Origin: Actinoallomurus purpureus
GTDB taxonomy: Bacteria; Actinomycetota; Actinomycetes; Streptosporangiales; Streptosporangiaceae
Assembly (NCBI RefSeq): GCF_024055795.1
Contig: NZ_JAMXMY010000024.1
Span: forward strand, 62,001-126,000
Direction of reading: 5' to 3'
DNA: 64,000 nt
A program made the translations under genes and the position numbers. Below the pieces are notes generated by a model. It saw nothing but the letters and a program-made list of their open reading frames with translations. It searched no databases and was not told where the DNA came from. Shown in pieces: positions 1 to 9,462 of the stretch; the stretch's first letter is position 1; each line of letters opens with the position of its first letter.

Positions 1-1234
<1,234 letters not shown>

Positions 1235-1333
1235 CTGCCGAAGCCTAACCGCTGTGGGGCTCGTCTTCCGGAGGGTGACGACCGCGTGGTCCGAAAGGTC
1301 CGGTGATCACGCGATCGTCACCGAAAGGCCGCC

Positions 1334-1933
1334 TCAGCCGCCGACCGCGCTCGCCGGCGGAGCCTTGTCCTGGAAGCCGGCGCCCGCGCCGCCGGCGTCC
1401 TTGCGGAACCCCTCGATCCCGCCCGCGACCGAGCCGATCTCCGCCGGGTCGGCCTGCCCGCCCTTGAGCTTGCCGGCCAGGTCCTTCATCGACGCGCTGA
1501 GCTTGTCGATCGGGCCGATCAGCACCTTGCACAGAGTCGGGTCGGACTGCGCGTTGGTCTTCGCCCGCCGGAGCTGGTCGAAGGCGAACACCGCGGCGGC
1601 CGCCGCCTTGACGATCGCCCGCTTGCGTTTCGGCGCCCCGCCCTTGAAGGCGCCGTTCTTGTACGGCGTGTAGATGTAGCGCTTGAACGTGCCCGCCGCC
1701 AGGCCGGCGTTGGTGATGAACCGCGTCTTGGCGAACTTCCTCGTCGCCTTGGCCGGGCAGGCCGCCGGAGTGGCCGTCTGCCCGTAGGCCCCCGGCGCCC
1801 CCGACACGCCCGGGGCGCCCGTCGGCGCGCCATTGGCCGGGGCCTGTACCGCGGGCCGGCTCTTGGTCCCGCCGCCGCACCCCGACAGGGCGAGCAGCAT
1901 TATCGAAATGATGATAAAAGATTTCCGGAGCAT
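1334..1933 (-). CDS. Secreted lipoprotein, unknown function
   Basis: A 199-residue protein with a bacterial lipoprotein signal: short basic start (MLRKS), hydrophobic IIISIMLLAL and lipobox LSGC with the lipidated Cys near residue 19. A flexible Gly/Pro/Ala linker follows (to ~residue 55), then a Lys/Ala-rich, probably helical domain with two further Cys residues (TPAAC and TLCKV) that could form a disulphide. No family is recognised. It is expected on the outer face of the membrane. It is transcribed divergently from the lipoprotein at 2044 across a 110-bp AT-richer gap, so the two may share a control region. Confidence 0.72.
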   Translation of the reverse strand: MLRKSFIIISIMLLALSGCGGGTKSRPAVQAPANGAPTGAPGVSGAPGAYGQTATPAACPAKATRKFAKTRFITNAGLAAGTFKRYIYTPYKNGAFKGGAPKRKRAIVKAAAAAVFAFDQLRRAKTNAQSDPTLCKVLIGPIDKLSASMKDLAGKLKGGQADPAEIGSVAGGIEGFRKDAGGAGAGFQDKAPPASAVGG

Positions 1934-2043
1934 TCGTTTCCCCCGAATAGCTCACTGACTTGGACAATTCCGATGCGCCCTCGGCATCGCACTTCCTTTT
2001 TATCGTGCATGTGGTGGCGCGGTAAATCGAAGGCGTCGGATGG

Positions 2044-2775
2044 ATGCGGTTCGCGAGTGCGATATCGTCATTCGACGTGACATCCCGGAACTCCTGCGCC
2101 ATCGTTGTGCTGCTCCTGACGGTGGCCGGCTGCGCGAGCGGCGAGCGGCCGGCTCCCGTGGCCACGCCGCCGTCGGGACCGCCGGCGTCGGAGGCGTACA
2201 ACGCCGATCAGCTGACCCAGGCACTTCTCACCGACATTCCCGGATATGAGCGTTCAGGAGTGCCCCAATCGGGGCAGTACGGCTCGCTCACCGCGGTGCG
2301 GAATTCCCTCCAGATGCAACAGGCGGTGAAACTCGACAAACCCCAGTGCACCTCGTCGACCCGGGCCGTCTCCTCCGAGAATGCGGTGTGGTCCGCGCCC
2401 TCGGCGCTGGTCGCCTTCGGCAAGGGGCGCGACCAGACCGTCTCGGAGACCCTGATGGCGGTCGGCCCGGACGTCGCCGTCCAGCAGGTCGGACTGCGCG
2501 TGCCCGCGTCGTGCCGGAGTCTCCGCGTCGGCGTCGGCGGCCGCTGGGCGGCCGGCTCGATCGTCGAAGGAAGCGGCGCGCGCATCGGCGAGGGATCCCG
2601 GACCGTCGGCGTGGCGACGACGGTCGGGACGGCGACCGCCAAGACGTGGTACGTCGTGCTGCGCTCGCGCGGGTACCTCGCCACGATCACGTTGTACGGG
2701 CCGGGCGCGACGCAGGACGAGGCCGAGCGCCTCGCCCAGCAGGCCTACCAGCAGGCCGAACGCATCCTGCCGTAG
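2044..2775 (+). CDS. Lipoprotein with PknH-sensor/LpqN-like size, unknown function
   Basis: A 243-residue protein with lipobox VAGC after a hydrophobic run (AIVVLLLTVAGC). The ATG at 2044 has a GAAGG ten bases upstream. An in-frame GTG at 2077 would give a more typical short signal peptide (MTSRNSCAIVVLLLTVAGC), so the true start may be there. The mature part (~190 residues) has two Cys far apart (CTSSTR, ASCRSL) and a C-terminal stretch, WYVVLRSRGYLATITLYGP, followed by an amphipathic helix. That shape resembles extracellular sensor-like lipoproteins of actinobacteria such as the PknH sensor fold, but this is inference. Divergent from the lipoprotein at 1334-1933. Confidence 0.7.
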   Translation: MRFASAISSFDVTSRNSCAIVVLLLTVAGCASGERPAPVATPPSGPPASEAYNADQLTQALLTDIPGYERSGVPQSGQYGSLTAVRNSLQMQQAVKLDKPQCTSSTRAVSSENAVWSAPSALVAFGKGRDQTVSETLMAVGPDVAVQQVGLRVPASCRSLRVGVGGRWAAGSIVEGSGARIGEGSRTVGVATTVGTATAKTWYVVLRSRGYLATITLYGPGATQDEAERLAQQAYQQAERILP

Positions 2776-2847
2776 AACGCCCCATGCCGGGCACTAGAGG
2801 CCGGATCACCGCTGCGGGTAACGTTCCCGTGGGCGAAGGAGGACGCG

Positions 2848-3048
2848 GTGGTGGGGAGGCAGGGCCGGGTGACCGGCAGGATCGGTCCGGGCCTCGTCGG
2901 CGAGGTGATGATTCCGATTCGGGGCGGGGTCGAGGCGTTCTATGCCTATCCGGCGATTCAGGGGGAGGAGATCTCGGTCGGCTCCCTCGTGGTCGTGATG
3001 GATTACCACCCACCGAGAACCGTTTACGTCTCGTCTGCGTCTATTTGA
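2848..3048 (+). CDS. Small NfeD-like OB-fold protein
   Basis: A 66-residue protein with GTG start at 2848 behind a strong AAGGAGG (2836-2842). The sequence is a run of short beta strands, RQGRVTGRI-GPGLVGEVMIPIRGG-VEAFYAYPA and then VGSLVVVMDYHPPRTVYV. This is the pattern of the small OB-fold of NfeD-type proteins, which usually sit next to flotillins and help them act in membrane microdomains. The flotillin gene begins 33 bp downstream on the same strand, so the two form an operon. The family call rests on pattern plus neighbour. The membrane helices of full NfeD are absent. Confidence 0.68.
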   Translation: MVGRQGRVTGRIGPGLVGEVMIPIRGGVEAFYAYPAIQGEEISVGSLVVVMDYHPPRTVYVSSASI

Positions 3049-3081
3049 CGTAATAATCGCAGCGGCTCCCGAGGAGGAGCG

Positions 3082-4389
3082 ATGCCGATAGTCGCCGTGG
3101 TGATCGGCGTGGTCGTCGCCGTCATCATCCTGATCATCATCTTCAAGGCGATCTGGCGGGTCGCCGAGCCTAACGAGGCGCTCATCATCTCCGGTCTCGG
3201 AGCGCGGGCGCACAACCGGGACACCGCCGAGAGCCTCGGCTTCAAGATCACCACGGGTAGGGGCACGCTCGTCCTCCCCGGCTTCCAGACCTGCCGGCGG
3301 CTGTCGCTGGACACGCGGGTCTCCGGCCTGGAGGTCACCTGCGTGACCTCGCAGGGCATCAAGGTCCACGTCCGCGGCGTCGTGATCTACAAGGTCGGCG
3401 ACGACTTCACCTCCATCGCCAACGCGGCCCGGCGCTTCCTCGACCAGCAGAAGATGATGGACGACAAGACCCATCAGCTGTTCGCCGGGCACCTGCGATC
3501 CATCGTCGGCAACCTCACCGTCGAGGACCTCCTCCGCGACCGCGACCGGCTGACCAACCAGGTCCGCACCTCCTCCGCCGACGAGATGGGCAAGCTCGGC
3601 CTCGTCGTGGACTCCCTGCAGATCCAGGACATCGAGGACGAGGTCGGCTACATCGACAACCTCGGCAAGCCGAACTCCGCCGCCGCCGCCTCGGCCGCCC
3701 GCATCGCCGAGGCGCAGCGCAACCAGGAGGCGACCGAGGCGGAGCAGGTCGCCGAGCAGGCCAACGCCGCCCAGATCCGCGACACCGAGATCAAGAAGCG
3801 CCAGTACCAGGGCCAGGTCGACCAGGCCGCGGCCGAGGCCCGGCAGCAGGTCATCCTCAAGGAGACCAAGAACGCCGAGCTGGAGGCCGACCGCCGCGAG
3901 AAGGCGCTCGAGGCCGAGGTCCGCAAGCCGGCCGACGCGAAGGCGTACGAGCGCGTCACCCTCGCCGAGGCCGAGCGGCGGGCGGCGGTGGCCAAGGCCC
4001 AGGCCGAGGCGGAGGCCACCAAGATGGCCGGTCAGGCGGAGGCCGAGGCGACGCGGGTCAAGGGACTGGCCGAGGCGGAGGCGATCAAGGCCAGGGCCGA
4101 CGCGCTCGCGGAGAACCAGGAGGCGGTCATCGCCCAGCAGCTCGCCGAGAACTGGCCCGAGATCGTCGCGGCGGGCGCGAAGGTCTTCGGCAACGTCGAC
4201 AACATGGTCGTGCTCAACGGCGCGGAGGGCGTCGAGGACATGCTCGCCAAGGCGCTCACCCTCGGCGGCACCGGTCTCGGCGTCGCCCGGCAGCTGCTCG
4301 CCTCCATGAGCGACCGGCAGGACCTCGCCGCCCGCAACGGCAGGCCCACCGCACCGGAGAAGGCCGTCGACGCCGGCGGCGCCGCCTGA
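3082..4389 (+). CDS. Flotillin-family (SPFH) membrane scaffold protein
   Basis: A 435-residue protein with start at 3082 after GAGGAGG. Residues 3-22 are an N-terminal membrane anchor (IVAVVIGVVVAVIILIIIF). The SPFH/PHB domain follows (about 25-200; EPNEALIISGLGA, VRGVVIYKVGDD, VGNLTVEDLLRDR), then a long Ala/Glu/Gln-rich coiled coil (about 205-350; repeated EAEA and QAEAEATK blocks) and a short C-terminal oligomerisation region. Flotillins organise fluid, protein-rich membrane domains. The NfeD-like gene just upstream supports this assignment. A strong hairpin terminator follows at 4420-4447. Confidence 0.92.
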   Translation: MPIVAVVIGVVVAVIILIIIFKAIWRVAEPNEALIISGLGARAHNRDTAESLGFKITTGRGTLVLPGFQTCRRLSLDTRVSGLEVTCVTSQGIKVHVRGVVIYKVGDDFTSIANAARRFLDQQKMMDDKTHQLFAGHLRSIVGNLTVEDLLRDRDRLTNQVRTSSADEMGKLGLVVDSLQIQDIEDEVGYIDNLGKPNSAAAASAARIAEAQRNQEATEAEQVAEQANAAQIRDTEIKKRQYQGQVDQAAAEARQQVILKETKNAELEADRREKALEAEVRKPADAKAYERVTLAEAERRAAVAKAQAEAEATKMAGQAEAEATRVKGLAEAEAIKARADALAENQEAVIAQQLAENWPEIVAAGAKVFGNVDNMVVLNGAEGVEDMLAKALTLGGTGLGVARQLLASMSDRQDLAARNGRPTAPEKAVDAGGAA

Positions 4390-4419
4390 CGGCCGGCCTC
4401 GACAGCACCTGACAGAACG

Positions 4420-4447
4420 AGGGCCCGGAGCGTTCGCTCCGGGCCCT
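4420..4447 (+). terminator. Hairpin terminator after the flotillin gene
   Basis: A 12-bp perfect stem (AGGGCCCGGAGC, 4420-4431, with its complement 4436-4447) closes on a four-base loop (GTTC). It lies 30 bp after the flotillin stop. No T-run follows, which is usual for high-GC actinomycete terminators. Its right edge touches the IS481-derived repeat that starts at 4446. Confidence 0.75.
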
Positions 4448-4522
4448 AGGTGTACTGACCACGGAGGTTGGTGACGGCGACACGGGTGGATGATCTTGAA
4501 ATAGGTGAGGGCCTTCTGGCTC
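4446..4522 (-). repeat. 77-bp repeat copy A: tail of an IS481-type transposase
   Basis: Nearly identical to 22961-23037; the few differences seen are in the last 10 bases. Read on the minus strand it encodes RVAVTNLRGQYT and a stop (TAG within CTAG at 4446-4449). This matches the typical C-terminal end of IS481-family transposases (VTNLxGQYT-stop). It is a remnant with no complete transposase near it. Confidence 0.7.
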
Positions 4523-4524
4523 GG

Positions 4525-4663
4525 TGTGGATTGCGAGATCTGCACCGGCGACCAGAAAGGCCCTCATGCCGCACCGTAACGCACCCTTGACCGAGACCGG
4601 ACGCCTGCGCCTGGCCCGTTGTGTCGTCGAGGACGGCTGGCCGCTGCGGTGCCGTCGGTCGCC
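4525..4663 (+). mobile_element. IS481-family 5' end remnant
   Basis: Starts with TGTGGATTGCGAGATCTGCAC, the 5'-TGT terminal inverted repeat style of IS481 elements. A short stem region (ACCAGAAAGGCCCTC) follows, then an ATG at 4566 opening MPHRNAPLTETGRLRLARCV and VEDGWPLR. That is the conserved first helix of IS481 transposases. Homology stops near codon 28, after which the reading degenerates. It faces away from the transposase tail at 4446-4522, so the pair are scraps of two insertions or of a rearranged one, not a single deleted copy. Confidence 0.68.
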
Positions 4664-4770
4664 AGCCAACACCAGGCTGACTCCCTCCTCCGCCTTACGA
4701 GGCACCACCTGGACACCGCTCGCTACGGACGGGGACTTTGAGACAGGCCCTCGTAGGCCGTATGGCCCGA

Positions 4771-4783
4771 TAGCGTTCGAACA
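4771..4783 (+). promoter_or_regulatory. Leaderless promoter of the Nudix gene
   Basis: TAGCGT (4771-4776) fits the actinobacterial -10 consensus TANNNT. The ATG at 4783 follows after exactly six bases, so transcription would begin at the start codon. There is no Shine-Dalgarno. Confidence 0.55.
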
Positions 4784-5457
4784 TGACCGTTGCGCGGGTG
4801 GCCGTCACCGTCGATCTCGTCGCGCTCACGGTCCGCGAGCATCGGCTGTGCGCGCTGGTCTGGCGCCGCGACCGGCCGCCGTACGCGGGAGCCTGGTCCC
4901 TGCCCGGCGGCTTCGTCCAGCTCGACGAGGACCTGCCCGTCGCGGCCGAGCGGCTGATGGCCGAGCGTGCGGGCCTGGCCGGCGTGCGGGTGCACCTGGA
5001 GCAGCTGGCGACGTACGGCTATCCCGACCGTGACCCGCGCCAGCGGGTGGTCAGCGTCGCCTATCTCGGGCTCGCCCCCGATCTGCCCGCCTCCAGCCGG
5101 GCCCAGGTGCTGTGGCAGCCGGTCGACGACCTGACCCAGCGTGACCAGGCGGCGTTCGACCACCGCCGCATCCTCCTCGACGGTGTCGAGCGCGCCCGCG
5201 CGAAACTGGAGTACTCCCCGCTGGCGGCGGCGTTCTGCCCGCCGGAGTTCACCGTCGCGGAGCTGCGGCGGGTCTACGAGATCGTGTGGGGCACGCCGCT
5301 CGATCCCCGGAACTTCCACCGGAAGGTGACGAAGGCCGAGCGTTTCCTGGTGCCGACGGAGCGTACGACGACGCGGGACGGCGGGCGGCCCGCACGGCTG
5401 TACCGTCGCGGAAGCGTCGAGTCGCTGCATCCGCCGATGATGCGCCCTGGCTGCTGA
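4783..5457 (+). CDS. Nudix-domain transcriptional regulator, NrtR-like
   Basis: A 224-residue protein. Residues 1-~135 are a Nudix fold; the Nudix box region reads GGFVQLDEDLPVAAERLMAERAGL. Compared with the GX5EX7REUXEEXGU consensus it keeps the Gly, first Glu and an Arg, but lacks the RE and EE pairs. Residues ~150-215 form a winged-helix domain (FTVAELRRVYEIVWG, NFHRKVTK, GGRPARLYR). This two-domain form is that of NrtR, the repressor of NAD synthesis genes that binds ADP-ribose. Some NrtRs have lost hydrolase activity, and the degenerate box suggests the same here. No NAD gene is adjacent, so its target is unknown. Probably leaderless (see 4771). Confidence 0.82.
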   Translation: MTVARVAVTVDLVALTVREHRLCALVWRRDRPPYAGAWSLPGGFVQLDEDLPVAAERLMAERAGLAGVRVHLEQLATYGYPDRDPRQRVVSVAYLGLAPDLPASSRAQVLWQPVDDLTQRDQAAFDHRRILLDGVERARAKLEYSPLAAAFCPPEFTVAELRRVYEIVWGTPLDPRNFHRKVTKAERFLVPTERTTTRDGGRPARLYRRGSVESLHPPMMRPGC

Positions 5458-5492
5458 TGGGGCATTTGTCCGGTTTTGGTACCTTCCTTGCC

Positions 5493-5795
5493 ATGCCCGA
5501 GGACGCTTCACCAGAGCTCGTACGCCAGATGATCGACGAAGTCGGCGAGGACGGCGTCGCGGCGATAAGACGGATGCCGGGCCTCGCCGCGGCCGTCGAC
5601 CAGCACGCGGCCGCGATCCGCGACGTCATCGCGGCGTCGGGAGACGAGCTCACCCCCCGCGTCCTACGGGACTACCTCGAAGGCTTCACCGACGCCGCCA
5701 TCGAGCGCGGCTGGTGGCCGACCGACGACTTCGACTGGGAGACGGTCCGAGTGATCGCCGTGTGCTGGCTGATCCGGGAACTCCAGGTCCGGTAG
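5493..5795 (+). CDS. Small acidic conserved-type protein, unknown function
   Basis: A 100-residue protein with start ATG at 5493. TACCTT (5480-5485) lies 7 bases upstream, a leaderless -10 arrangement, and there is no Shine-Dalgarno. An upstream in-frame ATG at 5457 exists but lacks either signal. The protein is helical and charged (PELVRQMIDEVGEDGVAAIRR, then LRDYLEGFTDAAIERGWW and TVRVIAVCWLIRELQV). No family, signal peptide or membrane segment is recognised. It follows the Nudix regulator on the same strand 35 bp later, probably with its own promoter. Confidence 0.6.
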   Translation: MPEDASPELVRQMIDEVGEDGVAAIRRMPGLAAAVDQHAAAIRDVIAASGDELTPRVLRDYLEGFTDAAIERGWWPTDDFDWETVRVIAVCWLIRELQVR

Positions 5796-6024
5796 CCCGC
5801 CACGGCGGTCGGTCGCACGGCCGCCCGAAGCCGTACCGCGACGACGCGGGTCGCACGGCGCCGGAGCCGGGCCGCCCACGACACGGGTCGCAGGGCGAGC
5901 CGGCGGCCGTGCCCGAGGCGGGCCCCACGGCGAGCAGGAGCGCCGCCGCCCGACGCGGACCATGCGGCGAGCCGGGTTCGTGCCGCCGCGACGCCGACCG
6001 TGCGCCGCGTCCGGGGCGTCGCTC

Positions 6025-6906
6025 TCAGCGTGGCCGATCGTGCGGTCCCGGTGGTGTCTCGGCGGAGGGCCCGCGCGGCGGCATCGTGCCCGTGGGCGGC
6101 GTCTCCGCGGTTCCGTGCGATGTCTCGGCGGTTCCGCGGGGAGTCTCGGCCATCCCGTGCGGCGCTTCGGTGGGCGTTCCGGCACCTCGCGCGGCGTCCT
6201 CGCGCCCGCGTGCGTATGCGCCCGCGCGGGTCGACGCCGCCTCCGTCTCCGCCCGCGTCAGCATCCGCTCCCAGCGCTGCTGCATGGGCCGGACCATGCC
6301 GCCGCCCACGCCGATGGCGATGACGGCGCCGATCGTGGCCAGGACGGCGATGAGCACCGGCTGGGTGACGGTCGTGGCGATGCCCACCTGGTTGAGGGCG
6401 GCGATGACGCCCAGGGCGATGATGAAGATCGAGGTGAGGTTCGCCAGCAGCCGGCCGTACGACAGCCCGCCGAGCGCACCTCCGACGATGTCGCGCACCG
6501 CGTGTGCGATCGCCGAGGCGATGATCACGATGATGACGGCGACGGCCAGCCGGGGCAGCCAGGCCACGATCGAGCGCAGCACGTTGCTGACCGGGTTGGG
6601 TCCGAAGACGTTGAACGCCATCTGCAGGGTGATCAGCAGGATCGCGTAGTACACCAGTCTCGCCAGGAGGCCGGACGCATCGTATTGATTGCGCTGAAGC
6701 GCCTCGCCTACCACTCCTCGTTCGGCGACGCGGTCGAAGTGCAGTCGCCGGAGGACCAGCGCGACCGCCCGCTGGATCACCTTCGCGATGAGCCAGCCGA
6801 TGATCAGGATGATGACGAAGACGATCAGCTTCGGCACGACCCGGATGACGGCGTCCAGGACGTTCTGCAGGCTTCTACCGACATCGATCTGCGCAACGGT
6901 GCCCAT
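6025..6906 (-). CDS. Mechanosensitive-channel-like (CmpX/TM-helix repeat) membrane protein
   Basis: A 293-residue protein. Four or five transmembrane helices are visible: VIRVVPKLIVFVIILIIGWLI (~20-40), LVYYAILLITLQMAF, LAVAVIIVIIASAIAHAV, LTSIFIIALGVIAALNQVG and LIAVLATIGAVIAIGVGGG. Between them lie conserved-TM-helix motifs (RRLHFDRVAERG, RDIVGGALGGLSYG) seen in the MscS-related CmpX family. The cytoplasmic C-terminus is low-complexity and carries three near-repeats of a seven-residue unit (AETPRGT, AETSHGT, AETPPTG; DNA ~6110-6180). Likely role is response to membrane tension; transport was not inferred. Monocistronic, convergent with nothing close; 147 bp from the divergent hisC. Confidence 0.78.
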   Translation of the reverse strand: MGTVAQIDVGRSLQNVLDAVIRVVPKLIVFVIILIIGWLIAKVIQRAVALVLRRLHFDRVAERGVVGEALQRNQYDASGLLARLVYYAILLITLQMAFNVFGPNPVSNVLRSIVAWLPRLAVAVIIVIIASAIAHAVRDIVGGALGGLSYGRLLANLTSIFIIALGVIAALNQVGIATTVTQPVLIAVLATIGAVIAIGVGGGMVRPMQQRWERMLTRAETEAASTRAGAYARGREDAARGAGTPTEAPHGMAETPRGTAETSHGTAETPPTGTMPPRGPSAETPPGPHDRPR

Positions 6907-7053
6907 GACGATCTCCCCCCGATGGCGCGGACACCTTTGTCACCATTCGTACCCCGATGGTGGCGGGCGCACTCTGGCCGCGGGCCAATGGCGACAGCGC
7001 CGCGCCCGGCTTCGTAGAGTGATCCCGTACGTCTCCGTCCCGGGAGGACAACG

Positions 7054-8133
7054 GTGTCCGAGCAGCGCAGTCCACGTTTCCGTTCCGTACTCGACGATTA
7101 CGTCGGGTACAAGCCCGGCAAGGTCGCCCGGTCACCCGGGGGCCGCTCCTTCAAGCTCTCGTCGAATGAGTCGCCGTACGGGCCGCTGCCCTCGGTGCGC
7201 GAGGTGATCAGCGACGCGGGCGGGTTCGTCAACCGCTACCCGGACAACGGCTGCACGGCGCTGATCGACGCGATCTCCGGGCGATTCGGCGTCCCTCCGG
7301 AGCACGTCGCCGTCGGCTGCGGCTCCGTCGGGGTCGCCCAGATGCTGCTGGAGGCGGTCGGCGAGCCCGGCGTCGAGGTCGTGTACGCCTGGCGCTCCTT
7401 CGAGGCCTACCCCATCCTCGCCGACCTGGCCGGCGTCACCTCGGTGCGGGTGCCGCTGGCCGAGGAGACCCACGACCTGCGGGCGATGGCCGACGCCATC
7501 ACCGACCGGACCCGCCTGATCTTCGTGTGCAACCCGAACAACCCCACCGGCACGATCGTCCGTCGTCCGGAGCTGGAGGCGTTCCTCGACCGGGTGCCGG
7601 AGGACTGCCTCGTTGTGCTGGACGAGGCGTACCACGAGTACATCCGCGACCCCGAGGTCCCCGACGGCCTCACGCTGTACGGCGACCGGCCGAACCTCGC
7701 CGTCCTGCGCACCTTCTCCAAGGCGTACGGCCTGGCGGGCCTGCGGGTCGGCTTCATGGTCGCGCACGAGCGCGTCGCCGAGCAGGTGCGCAAGACGTAC
7801 CTGCCGTTCTCGGTCAACGCCGTCGCCCAGGCGGCCGCCGTCGCCTCCCTGCAGGCCGAAGACGAACTCCTCGAACGTGTCGAGGCGACCGTGAAGGAGC
7901 GCGAGCGGGTCCGTGACGCGCTGATCGGCCAGGGATGGACCGTCCCGCCGACCGAGGCCAACTTCGTCTGGCTCCGGCTCGGTGAGGACACCATGGCGTT
8001 CTCCGGCGCCTGCGACGCCGCCGGGATCAGCGTGCGGCCCTTCCCCGGGGAGGGCGCCCGCGTCACCATCGGCTCCCCGGAGGAGAACGACGCCTTCCTC
8101 GCCGCCGCGGAGGCCTACCGCGGCAGGTCCTGA
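7054..8133 (+). CDS. hisC: Histidinol-phosphate / aromatic aminotransferase
   Basis: A 359-residue fold-type I PLP aminotransferase; GTG start at 7054 behind GGGAGGA. Motifs: [10 protein letters not shown] near residue 30 (substrate end), CNPNNPTGT (~155), [10 protein letters not shown] (~185) and [14 protein letters not shown] with the PLP lysine (~222). This is the HisC/Pat subclass, which converts imidazole-acetol phosphate to histidinol phosphate or transaminates aromatic 2-oxo acids. No other his gene lies nearby, so it may be the aromatic aminotransferase (Pat) or a second HisC. Its last 19 bp overlap the convergent exporter gene. Confidence 0.88.
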   Translation: MSEQRSPRFRSVLDDYVGYKPGKVARSPGGRSFKLSSNESPYGPLPSVREVISDAGGFVNRYPDNGCTALIDAISGRFGVPPEHVAVGCGSVGVAQMLLEAVGEPGVEVVYAWRSFEAYPILADLAGVTSVRVPLAEETHDLRAMADAITDRTRLIFVCNPNNPTGTIVRRPELEAFLDRVPEDCLVVLDEAYHEYIRDPEVPDGLTLYGDRPNLAVLRTFSKAYGLAGLRVGFMVAHERVAEQVRKTYLPFSVNAVAQAAAVASLQAEDELLERVEATVKERERVRDALIGQGWTVPPTEANFVWLRLGEDTMAFSGACDAAGISVRPFPGEGARVTIGSPEENDAFLAAAEAYRGRS

Positions 8134-9089
8134 ACCGCGGGCTCGGTGGTCCGCTCGTCCCCGGCGGCCGGCTCCGGGGACGGGCCCGTACGGGACCGGC
8201 GCTCGGTCGAAACGACGAGACCCACCCCGACAATGATGATCAGGCCGCCGGCGAGGATCGTCCACGTGGCGTGCTCGCCGGCGAACGCCACGCCCAGCAG
8301 CACCGCCACCCCCGGGTTGACGTAGGCGTACGTGCCGACGAGGGAGATCGGGGCGTTGCCCAGCAGCCAGACGTACGACGTGAAGGCCACCAGGGAGCCG
8401 AACACGATCAGATAGGCGAGGCCCAGCCAGGACGCCTGTGAGACCTCGCCGAGGTGCAGTCTCTCGCCGCGCCCGAACCCGGCGACGAGCAGCGCCAAAC
8501 CGCCCGCCGCCATCTCGTACATGCTGGCGGTGAAGGGGTTCTCCGGCATCGCCAGCCGAGACGACAGGAACGATCCGACCGCCCACGACAGCGAGCCGAA
8601 CAGGACCACGACGACGCCGGTCGCGTCGCCCGAACCGCCGCCGCGTGTGAGGGTCAGCAGCGCCAGCCCGCCGAAGCCGACGAGCACGCCCCCGACGGTC
8701 GCCGCCGCCGGCCGGTCGCCGGTGCACCACCGGAACACGACGAGCCACAGCGGCACGCTCGCGACGAGGAGGGCGGTCAGGCCCGAGGAGATGTGCTGCT
8801 CGGCGACGCCGACCATGCCGTTACCGCCGGTCAGCAGCAACAGGCCGACGAGGGCGGCGGTGCCGAGCCGTCGCCACGGGACGCGCAGCACGGACGGGCC
8901 GCGCACGATTGCCAGCACGGCGGCCAGCACGACGGCCGCCGTCAGGAACCGGATTCCGGCACTGATCATCGGCGGCATCGTGTCGACGACGAAGTGGATG
9001 CCGAGGTAGGTGGAGCCCCAGACGACGTAGACGATCGGCAGGGCCACCCAGACCAACGGCGAGCGGGAGTCATGAGTGTATGTGGTCAT
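8115..9089 (-). CDS. EamA/DMT-family membrane exporter
   Basis: A 324-residue protein with ten hydrophobic segments in two EamA halves, from [20 protein letters not shown] (first half; [18 protein letters not shown]) to [21 protein letters not shown] and [18 protein letters not shown] (second half). The [11 protein letters not shown] and [12 protein letters not shown] motifs are typical of the drug/metabolite transporter superfamily (YedA/RhaT type). Substrates of this family include amino acids and metabolites; none can be named here. The tail after the last helix is hydrophilic. It overlaps hisC tail to tail by 19 bp. Confidence 0.86.
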   Translation of the reverse strand: MTTYTHDSRSPLVWVALPIVYVVWGSTYLGIHFVVDTMPPMISAGIRFLTAAVVLAAVLAIVRGPSVLRVPWRRLGTAALVGLLLLTGGNGMVGVAEQHISSGLTALLVASVPLWLVVFRWCTGDRPAAATVGGVLVGFGGLALLTLTRGGGSGDATGVVVVLFGSLSWAVGSFLSSRLAMPENPFTASMYEMAAGGLALLVAGFGRGERLHLGEVSQASWLGLAYLIVFGSLVAFTSYVWLLGNAPISLVGTYAYVNPGVAVLLGVAFAGEHATWTILAGGLIIIVGVGLVVSTERRSRTGPSPEPAAGDERTTEPAVQDLPR

Positions 9090-9462
9090 CGCTCATTACA
9101 CGGTAGTGGACGCGACCTCGGCCGCGCCACGCCGTTTCGGACGAGTACCCCTCTGACGCCGCCCCTCTCGCGTTGAATTCGGGCGTGTCGCCCTTCCCTG
9201 GCCGCCGCGAAGGGCGGTTCTCCCGAGATCAACGAGCGGCTTGCGTCCCCTGCGGGCCCGGTCGACGCCTCGAGCCGGCCCGGCTTCCCCGGCTGGGCGA
9301 TCTCCAGGGAGGTGGCCGCGTGCAGGGTCCCGCCGATGCCGGCCGGCGGGCCCGATATCCGCCCTGAGGCTCATCCGAGATTGGGCCTCGGGTCTCTATC
9401 GGGGACACGGGCAGAGGTGTGAAGATCCAGGGCGATCCATGTCGAACTTCACAGGAGGATCT
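9090..9462. other. Intergenic stretch with a decayed ectodomain fragment
   Basis: 373 bp without an intact gene. The middle (about 9255-9320, minus strand) reads GGTLHAATSLEIAQPGKP, similar to GPGTLHATATLEIVTPKAP of the membrane protein at 10550-11230, so it looks like a remnant of a former copy. The right end holds the promoter and the ribosome site (AGGAGG 9453-9458) of the secreted protein at 9463. Confidence 0.45.
9255..9320 (-). pseudogene. Relic of the kinase-partner ectodomain (copy 1)
   Basis: About 18 codons (GGTLHAATSLEI and on) align with residues near 200-217 of the protein at 10550-11230. Stop codons and frame loss lie on both sides, so it is not expressed as that domain. The match is short; the second relic at 9958 next to it makes duplication more likely than chance. 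Confidence 0.4.

Noticed and set aside
2806-4545. 579-codon open frame on the minus strand across the flotillin gene
   Set aside because: It is the antisense of a well-supported SPFH gene; composition is typical of GC-driven spurious frames.
5796-6024. Repeat-like GC-rich stretch after the small acidic protein gene
   Set aside because: Low-complexity GC sequence without a defined unit or frame.
9173-9367. Small plus-strand ORF before the first secreted protein
   Set aside because: Atypical composition and no ribosome site; the stretch is better explained by a decayed minus-strand ectodomain.
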